A model generated the notes under the pieces. That model was not told where the DNA came from. It saw only the letters and a list, made by a program, of their open reading frames with translations, and did no database searches. DNA of 64,000 bases from NCBI GenBank assembly GCA_013433145.1, contig CM024175.1:4386516-4450515 (forward strand), in the 5' to 3' direction. The translations under genes and the position numbers were made by a program. Within the stretch, counting starts at the first letter, position 1. Every line of letters begins with the position of its first letter. Source of the stretch: Ascaris suum. Its lineage: Eukaryota > Nematoda > Chromadorea > Rhabditida > Ascarididae. Positions 1-11,960 of this stretch are shown here, piece by piece.

Positions 1-620
1 CAAGGGGAACCAACCAATGCCCTTCGCTTGTTACGCACCATTAAGAAGAAACTTCCGCAGTCTGTTATTGAGGAGTGCACTCGAATATCGCATTCGCGAT
101 CGCATATCGAAACAGTGCTTAAGCACTTAAGTTACCTGGTCATTTCTTTGAGAACACTGTCCGCGTCTGCCTGAGGCAGCGTCCTATCATCGTACCAAAT
201 TTTTCAATGCGAAAGGAAACGCTTCACTCAATGCCGTCGCGTTCACAGGCATAGGGTCAAAAAAGCATACCAACCAATCGCTCAGTTGCCTGAATCAGAA
301 GATGGATCGTGGGAGACCTTTCTTCAAACGCGAAAACCATAGGCCACACGAATGTCGCAAGGTCTCTTCAGCGGAGGTGCGCATGCGAATCATCACTGAG
401 GAGAAATTGTTTCCTTTGCTTGAAACCAGGGCATCGTTCTGCTGCATTCCGTGTTAGGCGATGCTTTAAAAGCAACCGAAAGCATTCTCCGGCAATTTGT
501 AACTGCAAACCGCCTGTCCACAATCTGCTCCGAACGAACATATCAACACAACTGCCCAAGCAGCTGCGACATCTATTGAATTTGATAGGGATGTCACCAC
601 ATATACTACTTGAACAATAT
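1..620 (+). mobile_element. BEL/Pao retrotransposon remnant, 3' part of gag
   Basis: This is a decayed fragment of a BEL/Pao gag polyprotein that enters from the left edge. From base 1 the frame reads QGEPTN and then a helical stretch ending in LPQSVIEE. The same QGEPTN, followed by a similar basic/leucine stretch, occurs in the gag of the BEL element at 17250, so the two are homologous. At about 335-520 the translation resembles the paired zinc knuckles of BEL gag: a GH-PHEC half-knuckle, then CFLCLKPGH, then a C-x-x-R-K-H-S-P-A-I-C pattern. Some cysteines are lost and the frame is broken, so it is not functional. Sequence from 620 to about 920 may be a continuation but shows no motif. No LTR is visible on the right side. 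Confidence 0.65.
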
Positions 621-3600
621 TCATTCGCATCGCCTACGAGGGAGGCGATGGAGAGCCGTCGTTAGCTGAAACGAGGTTTAAGATTGACATTGGACGATGG
701 TACTTTCTATGCTGACCGCAATTCACTTGGTGAGGTGGTGTGGGGCACGGGCTCTTGTAGGAGCAACATTTCATAATCAGGTCTCGACAAGGCGCAAGAT
801 GATCTTGGCAGCTTTTCATGCCCGTGCCAACCGCATGAGAGCAGATTTCGGTTATGGAAATGGGGCGCGAGGATGAACCCCGCAGGGATCTCCGCATGGC
901 ATATAAAGTTAAAAACAACGCGTGACGTAACTGCGAAACCGTTTTTACATTGTTTGTGCTGAAGAGCTTATTGTTGTATTGCGTTCAGGGGCAGTGAATA
1001 AGCAACTTTTGATATTTACGGTCGATGCGCATCATTGCGTGGAATGCTCACTTTATCCGAATGAACCTTATTTCATAGAGCAGCTGAGGCTAAAGTGCAA
1101 AAGGGATTTCTGCGCCAGGCTTCGAATACTAGCATATGTAATATCGTTTAATTTGGAGGGTGAAACTTAGTATAATTGGGTACTGAAATGTTCGAAGCAA
1201 AAATGCAATTAAAATGAATATTTTGATATAATAATAAGCCGTGTGTAATTAGCCTCCGATGAAGTTGAGGAGATTTGAACAAATTTTTCATATAGTGAGC
1301 AACTGATGACCTATGTAATAAAAAGTAAAGAAAACTAATGTGGGATATAATTCCTCTAAGGGAAATACGTGGAAAAATTTTGGATGTAGTGTGAGTGGAG
1401 AGAAGAATACAATTTAGGTTGCACGAAGTATGAATAAACAAGAACGGAGTAGGTAGCAAACGGGGTTTGTGCTAAACCGTAATTACCTTTAACCTGAGAA
1501 GGGCACTGTTCAATAATGAGCAATGCGGGGATGTTGCGGCACAGTGGATAAGCATGGGGCCATTGATGCCGAGATCGCATTATTAACTAATGCTGTTAGA
1601 AACACTGATGCGACACACACGTAATTTGAAGATTCCACACACTTTATGAATGGTACTTTTCATTATTCAACATTACCATAAGACAGATAAATAGGCTTAG
1701 CGGGAAGGACTCGAAGAGAAGTAGCCGTTTCCAAAAAAAATTTCGATGATTTATTATCGCTGTCTCCATGGTGCTAGCACATGACAGCTTTGATTACTCT
1801 CAAACACCTTATTTCATGATCATCTTTCCTTTCTAAATTTATCGTCAAATTGGTCTGTGCTTGATTTGGTAGTAAATAAGTGCACGCTTATCCAGATTGA
1901 AACCATATTTAAATATTCATGAAACTTTTCTCAAGGACTGTGTATTCAATGCTACGTTTGCTAGGGAATAAAAGTGTACGCAACTTATCTTCGATATTTT
2001 TTCGAACAAGCAAAAGGTTTAAACCTTTATCTTTATATTTCCTCAATAGTTCAGTCTTTTTTAATCCATTAATAAGTGAATGTATCTTCACTTTTATGAT
2101 TCCTCAATTTTTGCACGTATTTAATGTCGAAATCCTGTCTCCTTTATTACAATTTCATAGTCGCCCTAATTCGCGAAATTATTACGTTTTTATGATTAAA
2201 AAATAGAGATATTGCTATATGAGTGCGCACATTAATTGAGCCTAAAACTAAGTTCTGCTTCGTCACATGCACTTGTTTAAGAGCCCTCGTCGCTACGCAG
2301 GATAAAACCACCCGCGCTTCCTTCATGAACAATATCAATTCATGGACTTTTGCAGCAATATCATCAACTTATCGCAATTAAACGTCATTAGGTCATCGCC
2401 CCTTACCTGTAATCAATTAGATTAGAATTGAAAACTCCAGATTATTCCGAATTTATTTAGCCTTGCAATTGACTTGTGCACCATTTTGGCCCGTTCTGCA
2501 GCAATTTTCTTGAAAGTATCCGTGATGCTGAATTTCTGTTGATTGGATAACAGTGGCCCTAAATTTAGCCCAAGCTCAGCATATCCTGAAATTTATAGTC
2601 ACTGACAATGTTGAGAATGATCGTGCGCTAAATGGTAGGAATTCCTGGGTGCTTTTATTGCTTTACTCTGCTTCGCATCTAAACTTCTGAGAGCGGTATT
2701 GTGAACGAACGCTTTGCAGCTGAAGCAATTGCCATAATTGAAAAAAGCGCTAATTGTGGCTATAAAATAAATTTCAGAGAGATCGCCTAACGTTTAAGAG
2801 ATGAATTGTCGACATGAGACTTCAGATGCAATTTCTGCTACGTACATCAGACCGCTTATTGCAGCTCTTATTAGTTTAATGACACTATGGGCTTTCCAGT
2901 TATCGCTATTAAAGTAATTAGGTGTTTATGCCGAGGTGAGCGTGCGACTGCATCTCCTGTCAGCCTCACGGAAGTGCCGGCGACGAATCGTCTTCGTCAG
3001 TTCCCATTCCAGTGGATATCTTAGCATGAACCGGCTAATATACTTCATGCTCACAGTGCTCAGACGGCTATTGCTCGTCGAACGCGACTGAAGCTCTTTT
3101 TGTTTTGCACGACTTCGATCCATTAGTTGCGAGCTTGTTGCATGTCAGACACTTAACTAAGGAAGAATTTGCTAACTCCTATTTAATAAAGATGAGAGAC
3201 CCATAAAGAAGTCGTGAAACTGTAGGTCGTACTAGCGTTTCGGAATCTTTCTTGCAAGAATTGTAATAAAACAATTTATTCAGTGAGAGGAAGCTTAAGC
3301 TGTTTTAAAGTTGATGTCTTTTCAAACGATTCGATGTGGGCAGAATGAGAAGTAGATTAAATTTTATTGTTAATAATGACATCGCATGCAGTGGAATCAG
3401 TACTCCTTTGCTACAAGTTTCCTCGAATTAGATTCCAGGCTTGTCGCTAGCATTTTCTTCGGGCTCACATCTTCAATTCAATACCACCTTCCTCCGGGTG
3501 GTGGTTTGAAGATTCTCGCATGCCAGCCTTACAGATAGAAGCCTCTGAACCAAATGAGCGCGGCAGATTTAATCTCATACAGTCAATTGGCCGCTTCACT

Positions 3601-3863
3601 TTTAGTGTGGATAAGAAGTGGTTGTGCACAGCCTTTGCTAGTTGATGTAGATCATTTAACACGACCTTTCTGTAATGTGATGAGCTGAACTCTATAACGA
3701 ATTGAGGTGTTGCTAAATCTGACACTCAGTGAGCATCTGCAGCTATGCTAGGTGCTTCAGTTTTGTCTTCTGTGAAGTCCCCACCATTGAGCTGTTGCCC
3801 ATTTAGATTTGCTCACGCCTACGGATAGCCGTTTCCTCAGTGCCGTAGGGCCTTTTTTGACAG
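621..3863. other. No recognisable gene
   Basis: Mostly AT-rich sequence with short open frames on both strands and no domain or splice chain I can support. A possible exon-like frame on the + strand near 3050-3180 and an open frame on either strand at 3465-3725 have no independent support. Confidence 0.4.
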
Positions 3864-4064
3864 TTTTACCGATGCAATCGAGCCAGAAAATGCGCAAGCT
3901 TAGCACATGTAGATTGCGCTCTCTGCCTCAGCGATCTGTTAATTGTTTTTTCTGCATTCCGAAAGCGCCTTGACTTTCTTTTTGAAATCCACAGCATCCT
4001 TTTTCCTGAAGGTGACCTGCTGGAACTGAAGAAACAACGAGATCGTAGAGAACAGATCAAATAA
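3864..4064 (+). CDS. Possible terminal exon, unidentified protein
   Basis: An acceptor (TTTTTTGACAG) at 3863 is followed by an open frame of 66 codons ending in TAA. An AATAAA overlaps the stop. The predicted peptide starts with a cysteine/arginine-rich part, passes through a hydrophobic stretch (LSDLLIVFSAF) and ends in a charged helix (LELKKQRDRREQIK). I do not recognise it. No upstream exon could be joined in phase with confidence, and the opposite strand is also open over most of the interval. This is a weak candidate. Confidence 0.2.
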   Translation, partial: FYRCNRARKCASLAHVDCALCLSDLLIVFSAFRKRLDFLFEIHSILFPEGDLLELKKQRDRREQIK

Positions 4065-4364
4065 AATTTTAAAGTGGCTGGTTGCTCAAGAGAACAAGAA
4101 ATTTACTCTTCCAAATGATATATTAACACGCTATCTGAGCAAGACGGTATGTGTAGTCTGTAATGAAGGATTATCTAAGAGAGCTACAGCTGTCTCTGTG
4201 CAAGCAAACTGGCCGTATATAACGTGACCATCACAACGATGGGACGACCAAGGCCAAATGCTGAGTAGTTAGTTAACGAAACAAATAACTCTAGTAAAAT
4301 ATCTCCACGTACAGCACAAAAATTTTGCATTTAATGAACTCCTCTCTCTGTCTTCTACTTATCT

Positions 4365-4511
<147 letters not shown>

Positions 4512-4564
4512 ACCGTTGTATATGTTATTTGTTTTTATTGTTAACGAAAACTGAAAAGTAATGA

Positions 4565-6588
4565 CCAGAATATAGTCCTTGTCCCGAGGTCAGATTTTGC
4601 TCGCTTCGTTTCACTGGAAGTATATGCCTGTTATTTTTTGCAGCTAGACAGAACTTTAACGATCCAGGCTACCCAAACATGCCCTCTAATGAGCCATTGC
4701 CTGCCTACTGCTATGTCATTGGTATTTCGCCGCAAATGCTAATTCATCTTTGTATCACGGTGAACGCTAGGATCATGAAGGAAATCTTCGTGACTTTATA
4801 GATGGCAGGACAAGTCATTTTTCTTCTCTGGCGGTATCACTGAACAATGAATGTATGAGATGAAGTAAAAGCGATCTGAAAATGAATGAATCGAGCAAGA
4901 GGCTATAAATGGGCGTATTTCAAAGAGGAAGAAATCAACTGCAAAAATACTGAAAAAAAATGATCGCTCTTGAACAACTCCCAACCGGAAACAACGCAGA
5001 CTTGTTCTGCTACTCTTACGGTTCCCTGAGCCGCTACACACCAGCAAGGAATCATTCATAGGTAACGTGTTTGATCGTAATATAAACGCTATACAAGATA
5101 AATCTAAAGCGTGCAGCTCATACACTGAATTTCTTTTCTTCATATGTCACTGTTATTCGTGAGATGAGACTAGCGCATTCTCATCTCTCTTTATAGAGGC
5201 GCATCGCACAATCCTGGCAACATTCCATTGAGCTTTCTTCACCTAGATATGCCATGACTATTAGCTACACTAAGCTGAGTGCTGTCTCTGAACTACAGAT
5301 TGAAGATAAGGGTAACAGAAAACGGGAAATAGGATTGCCATACTTTATTAATCAATTCATGCGTGTGTCCAAACAAGAGTAGCCAAAACTGTGATCACGA
5401 CTGCGAGTAGTTTTCATCAGCGGCCAAGCGCAGAATATGTATAGTCTCGCTATTTCTTTAGTTTTATTTCCCACCCTTTGATGTGAGACCCTATGGGCAG
5501 TGAGAAATTCTACTATGCACAAATCGGGTTTTTCGGCGAACAGCTATCTTAGTTTCGTTTTCAACTGGTATATGTGGAGAGGATGTGTGGGCTATTAAAC
5601 CGAATAAATCCTTTGTTTTCATCTCTTTGTGCATGAATTATTCGTTGCGCAGCATCGTTGTTAATTCAGTACGCATTCATTTCGTCTCGGCGTTCTGATA
5701 GCCTTCAGGTGTTTTGCAAAGGATGCATTAGTCTCCTATCATTGAATTCAAATATTATTTTTCTTCACACACTTTACCTTGTACCTGCATTTGTAATCTC
5801 GCGTTTGCGCACCGGGGAAACCTCAAACCAGCACAGTGGTGTGTACTTTGCGCCCATGTGTCAATCAACTGTTTTATCCTGTCAAATCATTGAATTTCAG
5901 AACTTGTTTAGGGCTAACGTTACCATGTAGTGATTTCCACCATCTCTATTCAAGTTGATTAGTCAAATGCCGATAGGAGTTGTTGTCATGTGAAAGCATA
6001 TGAAAGTTCGCATGTACTTTGCAAGCGCTACGAGTAATTTGCAGCGAATGTTTGCTAGAAGCTATGTGTTAGCAGTCGGTTAAAATTACTCAAAAAAACA
6101 TGTGCAGTTAAAATTATCACACCTAGGTTAAAATCGTTAATTACTCTCTTGCAAATTACAACAGCTTCTTTGATTGCGTAGATAATTAAGTCGACGGTCG
6201 TTAGCTGAAGAAATATTAAGCATGCAAATTCTCAGGCGAGGTAATTAAGTGCAACTCCGCATTTCACTGTGTAAACAGCAGACAGATGTTGCACGCATGA
6301 ACGTATGTCTACATATGCTGATTGATACGGTAATTATCATCTGATCGTTTCGAATATTTCATTATGGTTGGTCTGGCAGCGTAAATTGTGCTATGTCCTG
6401 TCTTCTGATACGCTTGCTCACTCCTTTTTGCTCACTTCATTTTGCTCGTTGATTACAGCATTTTCCTATCGTTTCACTTAGAAGCGTGGCGATGTAACAG
6501 TACAAGGAATTAACGTGCGCTAAGCCTTTTAGCTAATGCGACGGGTATATGTGAATAGTGAGGAAGGAAAAAAAATCAGCTGAATAGA
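4565..6588. other. Intergenic region upstream of the chemoreceptor gene
   Basis: No gene or repeat recognised. Short open frames at 4796-5143 (-) and 5658-5930 (+) show no domain, signal or splice context. Any promoter of the downstream gene would lie here, but I see no diagnostic element. Confidence 0.4.
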
Positions 6589-6595
6589 TTTCCAG
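6589..6595 (+). promoter_or_regulatory. Splice acceptor directly before the start codon, possible trans-splice site
   Basis: ATTTCCAG ends one base before the ATG at 6596. A TTTCAG-like acceptor abutting the start codon is typical of nematode spliced-leader addition. It could equally be the 3' end of an intron after a 5' non-coding exon. The sequence alone does not distinguish these. Confidence 0.4.
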
Positions 6596-6824
6596 ATGGA
6601 AATGAACGAAACTGTTCGTCGGTTGCTCTGCAACTCAGCAGACCGTCTGTACTTTGGTTCACCGCTGATGAAAGTAATTTTCATTTCTGAACTAGTCGGC
6701 TCGACAGTTGCTGCCGCTTTCGCCGCACTCATGGCGCTTGCCATACTACTAACTCGAGTACTGCATTTCAACGTTCGTCTGCTACTTGTGTGCACTTGCG
6801 TTGCTATGCTGATTTCCAATACAG
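6596..6824 (+). CDS. Chemoreceptor exon 1 (N-terminus, helices 1-2)
   Basis: Begins at ATG 6596, directly after an acceptor-like TTCCAG, and encodes 76 residues plus one base. A first hydrophobic helix (about residues 27-52) is followed by the RVLHFNVRLLL motif that starts helix 2 in Sra/Sre receptors. It ends at a strong donor (ACAG/GTACGT) in phase 1, which fits exon 2. The alternative start two codons later (second Met) is equally possible. I see no cleavable signal peptide, as expected for these receptors. Confidence 0.75.
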
Positions 6825-7462
6825 GTACGTACTCATTCAGATTATTACCGCTTCCGAGTTAACCTCAATGAGGCCTGCAGCATCGCCAGCGACGTTTTAC
6901 ATAAAACGGCCGTCAACACGCACTGTGTCGCCAACAGCAAATAATCTGATAATAAGATTGCTACTACGTAGTTTTCGAAGCGTGAGACAATAGCAATCAT
7001 GAGTTCCATCGAATCGCTGGCTCTGCTTCCACAAACTGTAGCTCAAGTGGTTCCCGGAATCTTGCAATCTAAGGCCTCCCCGAGTACTGCTGAGATGCTG
7101 GAGCAAGAGAATATTGCCCATGTTTCGTCCATATCAGTGCAATGACTTTTCGATCAATAGAAATCAGCATTGCCTCCTTCGAAGCGCCCCAGCAAACTGT
7201 ACACAAAATGAATCTCGAATGTGAACTTTGGAAGTCCCGTGGCAACTTTCTCATGTACAGTTCATCGCTATAACCTCTTCTGATATTGGCATATCTCCTT
7301 GCACCTTCCGCCGCGGTATTCTCAGTCGGTCGGAAAGTGGTGGTGATATATATGCGCTTACTCCTCCACCACAGACCCTTGAAGTACATTTCGTGGTTCA
7401 GCATGCCTATATGTTTTTGTGTTTTTCAACGCAGAAATCAGTTATTCAGATGTCGTTAGTCC

Positions 7463-7648
7463 AAAACATCGCTCAACTTTCGCAAGTCTTCGCACGCTTT
7501 TTTCGTGCACAGTTACAAACTTTCGATTGCAAAGCGTTTGTTTGTAATTTTCCGACAGTTACAAATTTCCGACACGCTTTGCAATCGAAAGTTTGTAACT
7601 GTGCACGAAAAAAGCGTGCGAAGGCTTGCGAAAGTTGAGCGATGTTTT
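7463..7648. repeat. Long foldback: 75-bp inverted arms, 36-bp spacer
   Basis: Left arm 7463-7537 and right arm 7574-7648 are reverse complements with a single mismatch (T at the CAAGTCTT site against C predicted from the right arm). The outer ends are AAAACATC and GATGTTTT. The 36-bp spacer holds TTACAA-type sequence partly resembling the arms. As RNA it would form a very stable hairpin. It could be a foldback or MITE-like element, or a source of small RNA. No clear target duplication is visible. Confidence 0.9.
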
Positions 7649-10336
7649 AAAACGATGCAAATTGCATTATGACGTCGTCGCGTAACGGTGAACATCATCT
7701 GGCTGTCTGTCTGCCTATTCAGTAATTTGAGCTCCCAAGGTGGAGTTGTGCGACTTAGTGGAGGTTTGAAACTTAGTGTACATGACCTACAACAAATTTC
7801 AGGATGAACTGTGAATTTTTGAAGCATTTGCAGACACTGAGCATGTTTGAAAAGTTGCCTGTACTTTAGGAGCAGTCGTTCTTCATTTTATACCAGTCGG
7901 AATGTGGAATGCGCATGAAGGGAGTCTTTGCTGAACGCTTATGCAAACAATTGGTTAAGTGGAGGTATTTGTGCACTACAGCGCTTGTTTTAATTCTTGC
8001 TGTCAACTTAGAATAGCAGTTGCGTTCGATGAGTGGAATTACGAAAGGATGCGGCATGTCAACTCCTAACATATCAGCTTGCTTCACTTTCCGACGCCAG
8101 TACTCATTGCATGCGCATTCGCTTGTTAGCTTGCACAATATTGTTGGAAGCACAGAAATGAGTGCGACCTGGAGCGAATAATATTTCGTATGCGAGTTTA
8201 CATCGGCAGTTGTCAGCGCCATCACTACATCGACAAATGTCACTTTATGCGACTTCTTTATTGCGTATGGGGAAGAAATTAAAGATTATGTAAAGCGAGG
8301 AATAAAAGTGATGGAACAAATACCCCAAAATAGAGTATTTTTAGCCAATACCCTTAAATTCTGTAGCGATCGCTCGGGTGTACAAGAGCGCTAGCGACAT
8401 GATTCAGTTGTTATATCATTTCGGTTCTTGCCGTGCAACCGAATTTTCAAAATCGGAAAGTACGAACAGATGGTGATAAGGTAGTGAATTGTTAAGAAAG
8501 AGGTAGCACGAAATGTGAAAGCGAAGTTTTACCGATCACTTCAAAAAGGTGTTCGAAATGTTTGTACCACAGTAGTTGGCGCCAACTTGCTCCGCAGATG
8601 CTCAGTGGAAAAGCCTGAAACCGACTGACACAGGACTCTTTCAACTGATTTCATATTCCTATCCTCGAGGGATTTATGACGCATAGCATGATATAGAAGA
8701 CACCTGTCTATGGGCTTTCCTTCCGAAACTACGTATGCATTACATGACGCACATGAGCATCTTGTCCGCAAACCGATATCTTGAATACGTTTACGTTCCA
8801 CATTTCAATATTTTTTGTGCCGTCATGTTAGGACCCGTTTTCATCAAGACAGGAATTTTTGAGTTGCCGAAAAAAACAATATAATTCAAACAAGTCAACT
8901 GCACACGATCATCGCCGTCAAAGACTGCTTGTAAAAGGGTGAATGATACATATGAAGAGAAGATGAATTTCAAGATGTGGCGAAGCAACTCAGATTACGC
9001 AGCAGAAATGATGGGCTTTTTGGAGATGTTCAGACACATGAACCTTACATTCATAATCGCAGAGAACAGTTTCTCGGAACGATTCATACATTCAGAATAT
9101 TCTTAAAGCTGTTGAAAATCTTTTCGAGAGAATGCGAGGGCAGCACTTTGCTTTACATACCATAGCAGGTGCAGTACTTTTTCCCTCATGTCATGTCACA
9201 GTGAACGCCAACATGGTAAAATGATCTCGCTAGAGACCTGTGGGGGTGAACGTCTTTCACGTAGACAGAACTTGTTTGGGGATTTCTTAAATAGGCCATT
9301 TCGAAATGCCACAGTCTTGGTTACGAAACTTGGTATGCTCCAGGAGCCATTTTTTGCGCACTTGGAGCATAAACGAATAGGAAATCGCGAAATCTGTCAG
9401 GGAATTGTCGGAAAATCAGTGTATAGTAAATTGAAAAAAAAAGGCGATCAGTCAAAAGTGTATTTTTGTGGGAATGCATTTGCCGTTGGTGAAACAATAT
9501 GGCCTTCTCAGTAAACTGCAATAGGCACACTCCTCTCATAAACTACGTGATCCTCGCTGTAGCACTGTTAATCGTCGTACATTGTTGACCGTGCACATAT
9601 GTTGTTTTCAAAAAGGCTGTTGATTCTGTGGCAATCTGTTGTTTGCTAGGAAAGTTGAAGTCTTATGTTTGCGTAACGCCTTCTCATAATTGGATCACAT
9701 AGCTTCTGCCAAGTGCAATAAACAACAAAAGTAAAACAATTTTTCAACGCTTTCAACCTGTTCAGCTTCCTCAAGGTACTCCACTTAGCCAACTTTTTCA
9801 TCTTCTTACCGTCGTCTCCCAGGCGGATCGCATTCTTCTTCATTCTCTTTCCTTCTTGGGAGTGATGCCAAAGTATTCTCTTTCAACAGTTCTCCTCCTT
9901 TCTAGGGTAGTTCTATCTGCATTATGGACCGGTATAGCATAATATTTCTTCCTTTTCCTCCAAGCGGAAGTGATGATTGCCGTCCCGTGATCTATTTTCC
10001 TGTGGCCGATTCCAAGATTACGTATCTGCCGAATTGCATCCTGCTCAGGCCGCATCTGAGATCAACAGCGCTGTAGCTGCAGTTGTCATTGAAAGCACTT
10101 TTGATTCATGTGCTGAAACATGGCCAATCTGACCTCTATTATGGCCATTCTAGTCTACTTCGTGCAGAATAACTTTTAGGAAAGCTTGATGCTGAGGCGG
10201 CAATTTACTAGGAATATTTAACAAATATCTGAACGCAAGGCATTTTTCGGACATGGATAAGTCCATTCGCACCGCTAACGACAGCCGAAAGGGCCAGCAT
10301 AGGTATTCGAAGAAAACCGTGATGCGTGATGTTATT

Positions 10337-10362
10337 CACTGTGGCCACTGTGGCCACTGTGG
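10337..10362. repeat. Short tandem repeat, 9-bp unit CACTGTGGC
   Basis: Nearly three copies of a 9-bp unit, read as a Cys-Gly-His triplet on the + strand. It is short and probably incidental. Confidence 0.8.
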
Positions 10363-10980
10363 AAACCTTCCCACTTTGGCAAATCCGGGTATCAGAAACT
10401 GGATGTTTCTTCCAAATTCTTCCAAGGTTTATCAGTCTATTAATTCGCTTGAAGAATTGAATTCAGACGGCTGCCCAATCTTAACAAACGGAAACTTTGT
10501 AGGCAATGCAGGCAAACATGCGCTTTACTGTTTCAACCGCCTAAAATAGCAACCTGTCGAAGTATCCAAAACAGCGAGGAAAACTTCTGTTTTATACATG
10601 ACTGATCAAAAAGGTCGGTTTGCTCGCGGAACAGATGGGATGCATGATGAATACTTCGAAGAACGGGCAACTCACAAAGAGAGTCGCGGTGGCTTACATT
10701 GTTCCAACGGTAGTTTTCGTCGTCCGAGATGTTGTTGCTGGCCAAACGAACAAACGAATTGATGAGAACACACATTCGCCAAAAGCAATACTGTGCGGCA
10801 AGCAAAATACGCTGAAATACTCGCAAATACGACGTTGCATCGCGTTTTTTTTGCGAAAATTCATAAAAGCGCATGGTCACTAATTTCAACATATTTCGTC
10901 GTGAATCAGATACTGCATTGAATAGGTCATAAGATGGCAAATTGTATAAGTCACGTCGATACAGTGGATTGCCCTTGCAG

Positions 10981-11079
10981 GTATTTTCATTACCGCGCGA
11001 TACTTCGTCGAGGCTATCTTCGTGAAGCCAGTAGCTGAACGTTGCGCGTCACTGCTTTTTGGAAGAGTCAAGTGTGTCG
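10981..11079 (+). CDS. Chemoreceptor exon 2 (end of helix 2, loop to helix 3)
   Basis: Acceptor CCCTTGCAG at 10980 and donor TCG/GTAAAA at 11080. The exon is 99 bp: two bases completing a Gly codon from exon 1, 32 codons, and one base passed to exon 3. Both junctions are therefore phase 1, and both neighbours match. The peptide runs IFITARYFVEAIF, then KPVAERCASLLF, and includes the extracellular-loop cysteine expected just before helix 3. It is too short to be seen as a stand-alone open frame and was found from the phase requirement. Confidence 0.7.
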
Positions 11080-11810
11080 GTAAAAATTTCTCTTTCATTC
11101 CCTTCTAAACATTGACATGGGGACGTAATTAAGTGTAGGTGATAATAGGATTCATGAGCCGACAAATTTTATGAAATCGATGATATGGCTCAATATATGA
11201 AGATCCTTTAGAGTTTGTCCGTTACAGTAGACTGTTCACTAAATCCGCAACAGTTTAGGCGGAGCATTTTTGAATAGTTGTCACTCAATGGTCCTTCGTT
11301 TAAACGCACTGTATATGGGCGATCTCACGTTTTTTTCAGCGGAACCTCCCCGAGAAGAGTTTTTGAATATTTTGTTTGCAAGCATCAAGCTGTTCTTGCT
11401 TACTGTCAGAATCGTTTTATTCATGGCTTGAAAGTGGAAATGAAACCTTTAGCTCTATTATGCTTAATAAATTTTATCATCGGGGAATTTTATCAATGTT
11501 TCTTCCGTGAAAAGAATCGGTGTTGACTCAGTCTATTAAGGACTTCGTTTTCTGGCCTACGTGCCAATATTCTCTTACTCCTCCACGTCTATTATTTGAA
11601 CTCATCTTTGCCATGCAAAAGTGGCGATTAAGTCAATCCCTAAATTAAGAGAAACACCTGGGTAATTTTATCATTTATGACGGATGATTGCAGTGCAGTT
11701 CATAGCGCACTAAAATACTACCAGTGGTGAACGCTTCGTTTTCTCCATAGCAAAGATTCAGGGCGATCGAAAAATGTCTGCACGTACTACACCAAAGACA
11801 ATCATTTCAG

Positions 11811-11960
11811 CATTGAGGAGGCTCTACAATGCGGGTGGAATGATGGTCGTTATGTCGACAGTGTTTCTGGCTGTCGAAAGGCTTGTAGCCACATGCACCT
11901 ACAAAACATATGAGGCACGCAGACGCACGTGGATGGGAGTCACGCTCTCAATGCTTTTGT
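11811..11960 (+). CDS. Chemoreceptor exon 3, copy A (helix 3, ER-AT motif, start of helix 4)
   Basis: Acceptor ATCATTTCAG at 11810. The first two bases complete an Ala codon with exon 2. The peptide carries helix 3 (MMVVMSTVFLAVE), the family signature VERLVATCTY and a basic YEARRRTW loop into helix 4. The donor here reads TTTTGT/GTAAGC, one T more than copy B, which puts this copy's 3' junction out of phase with exon 4 (phase 1 instead of 0). I read the extra T as a mutation or consensus error. Confidence 0.7.

Larger units (their letters stand above)
6825..10980 (+). other. Chemoreceptor intron 1
   Basis: A 4.2-kb interval between two phase-matched exons. It contains the 75-bp-arm foldback at 7463-7648 and several open frames without recognisable products, for example 7866-8243 (-), 9188-9514 (+) and 10533-10940 (-). 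I take these frames to be chance. Confidence 0.6.

Noticed and set aside
3465..3725. 86-codon minus-strand frame
   Set aside because: The plus strand is also open here and neither reading has a motif or a supported splice junction.
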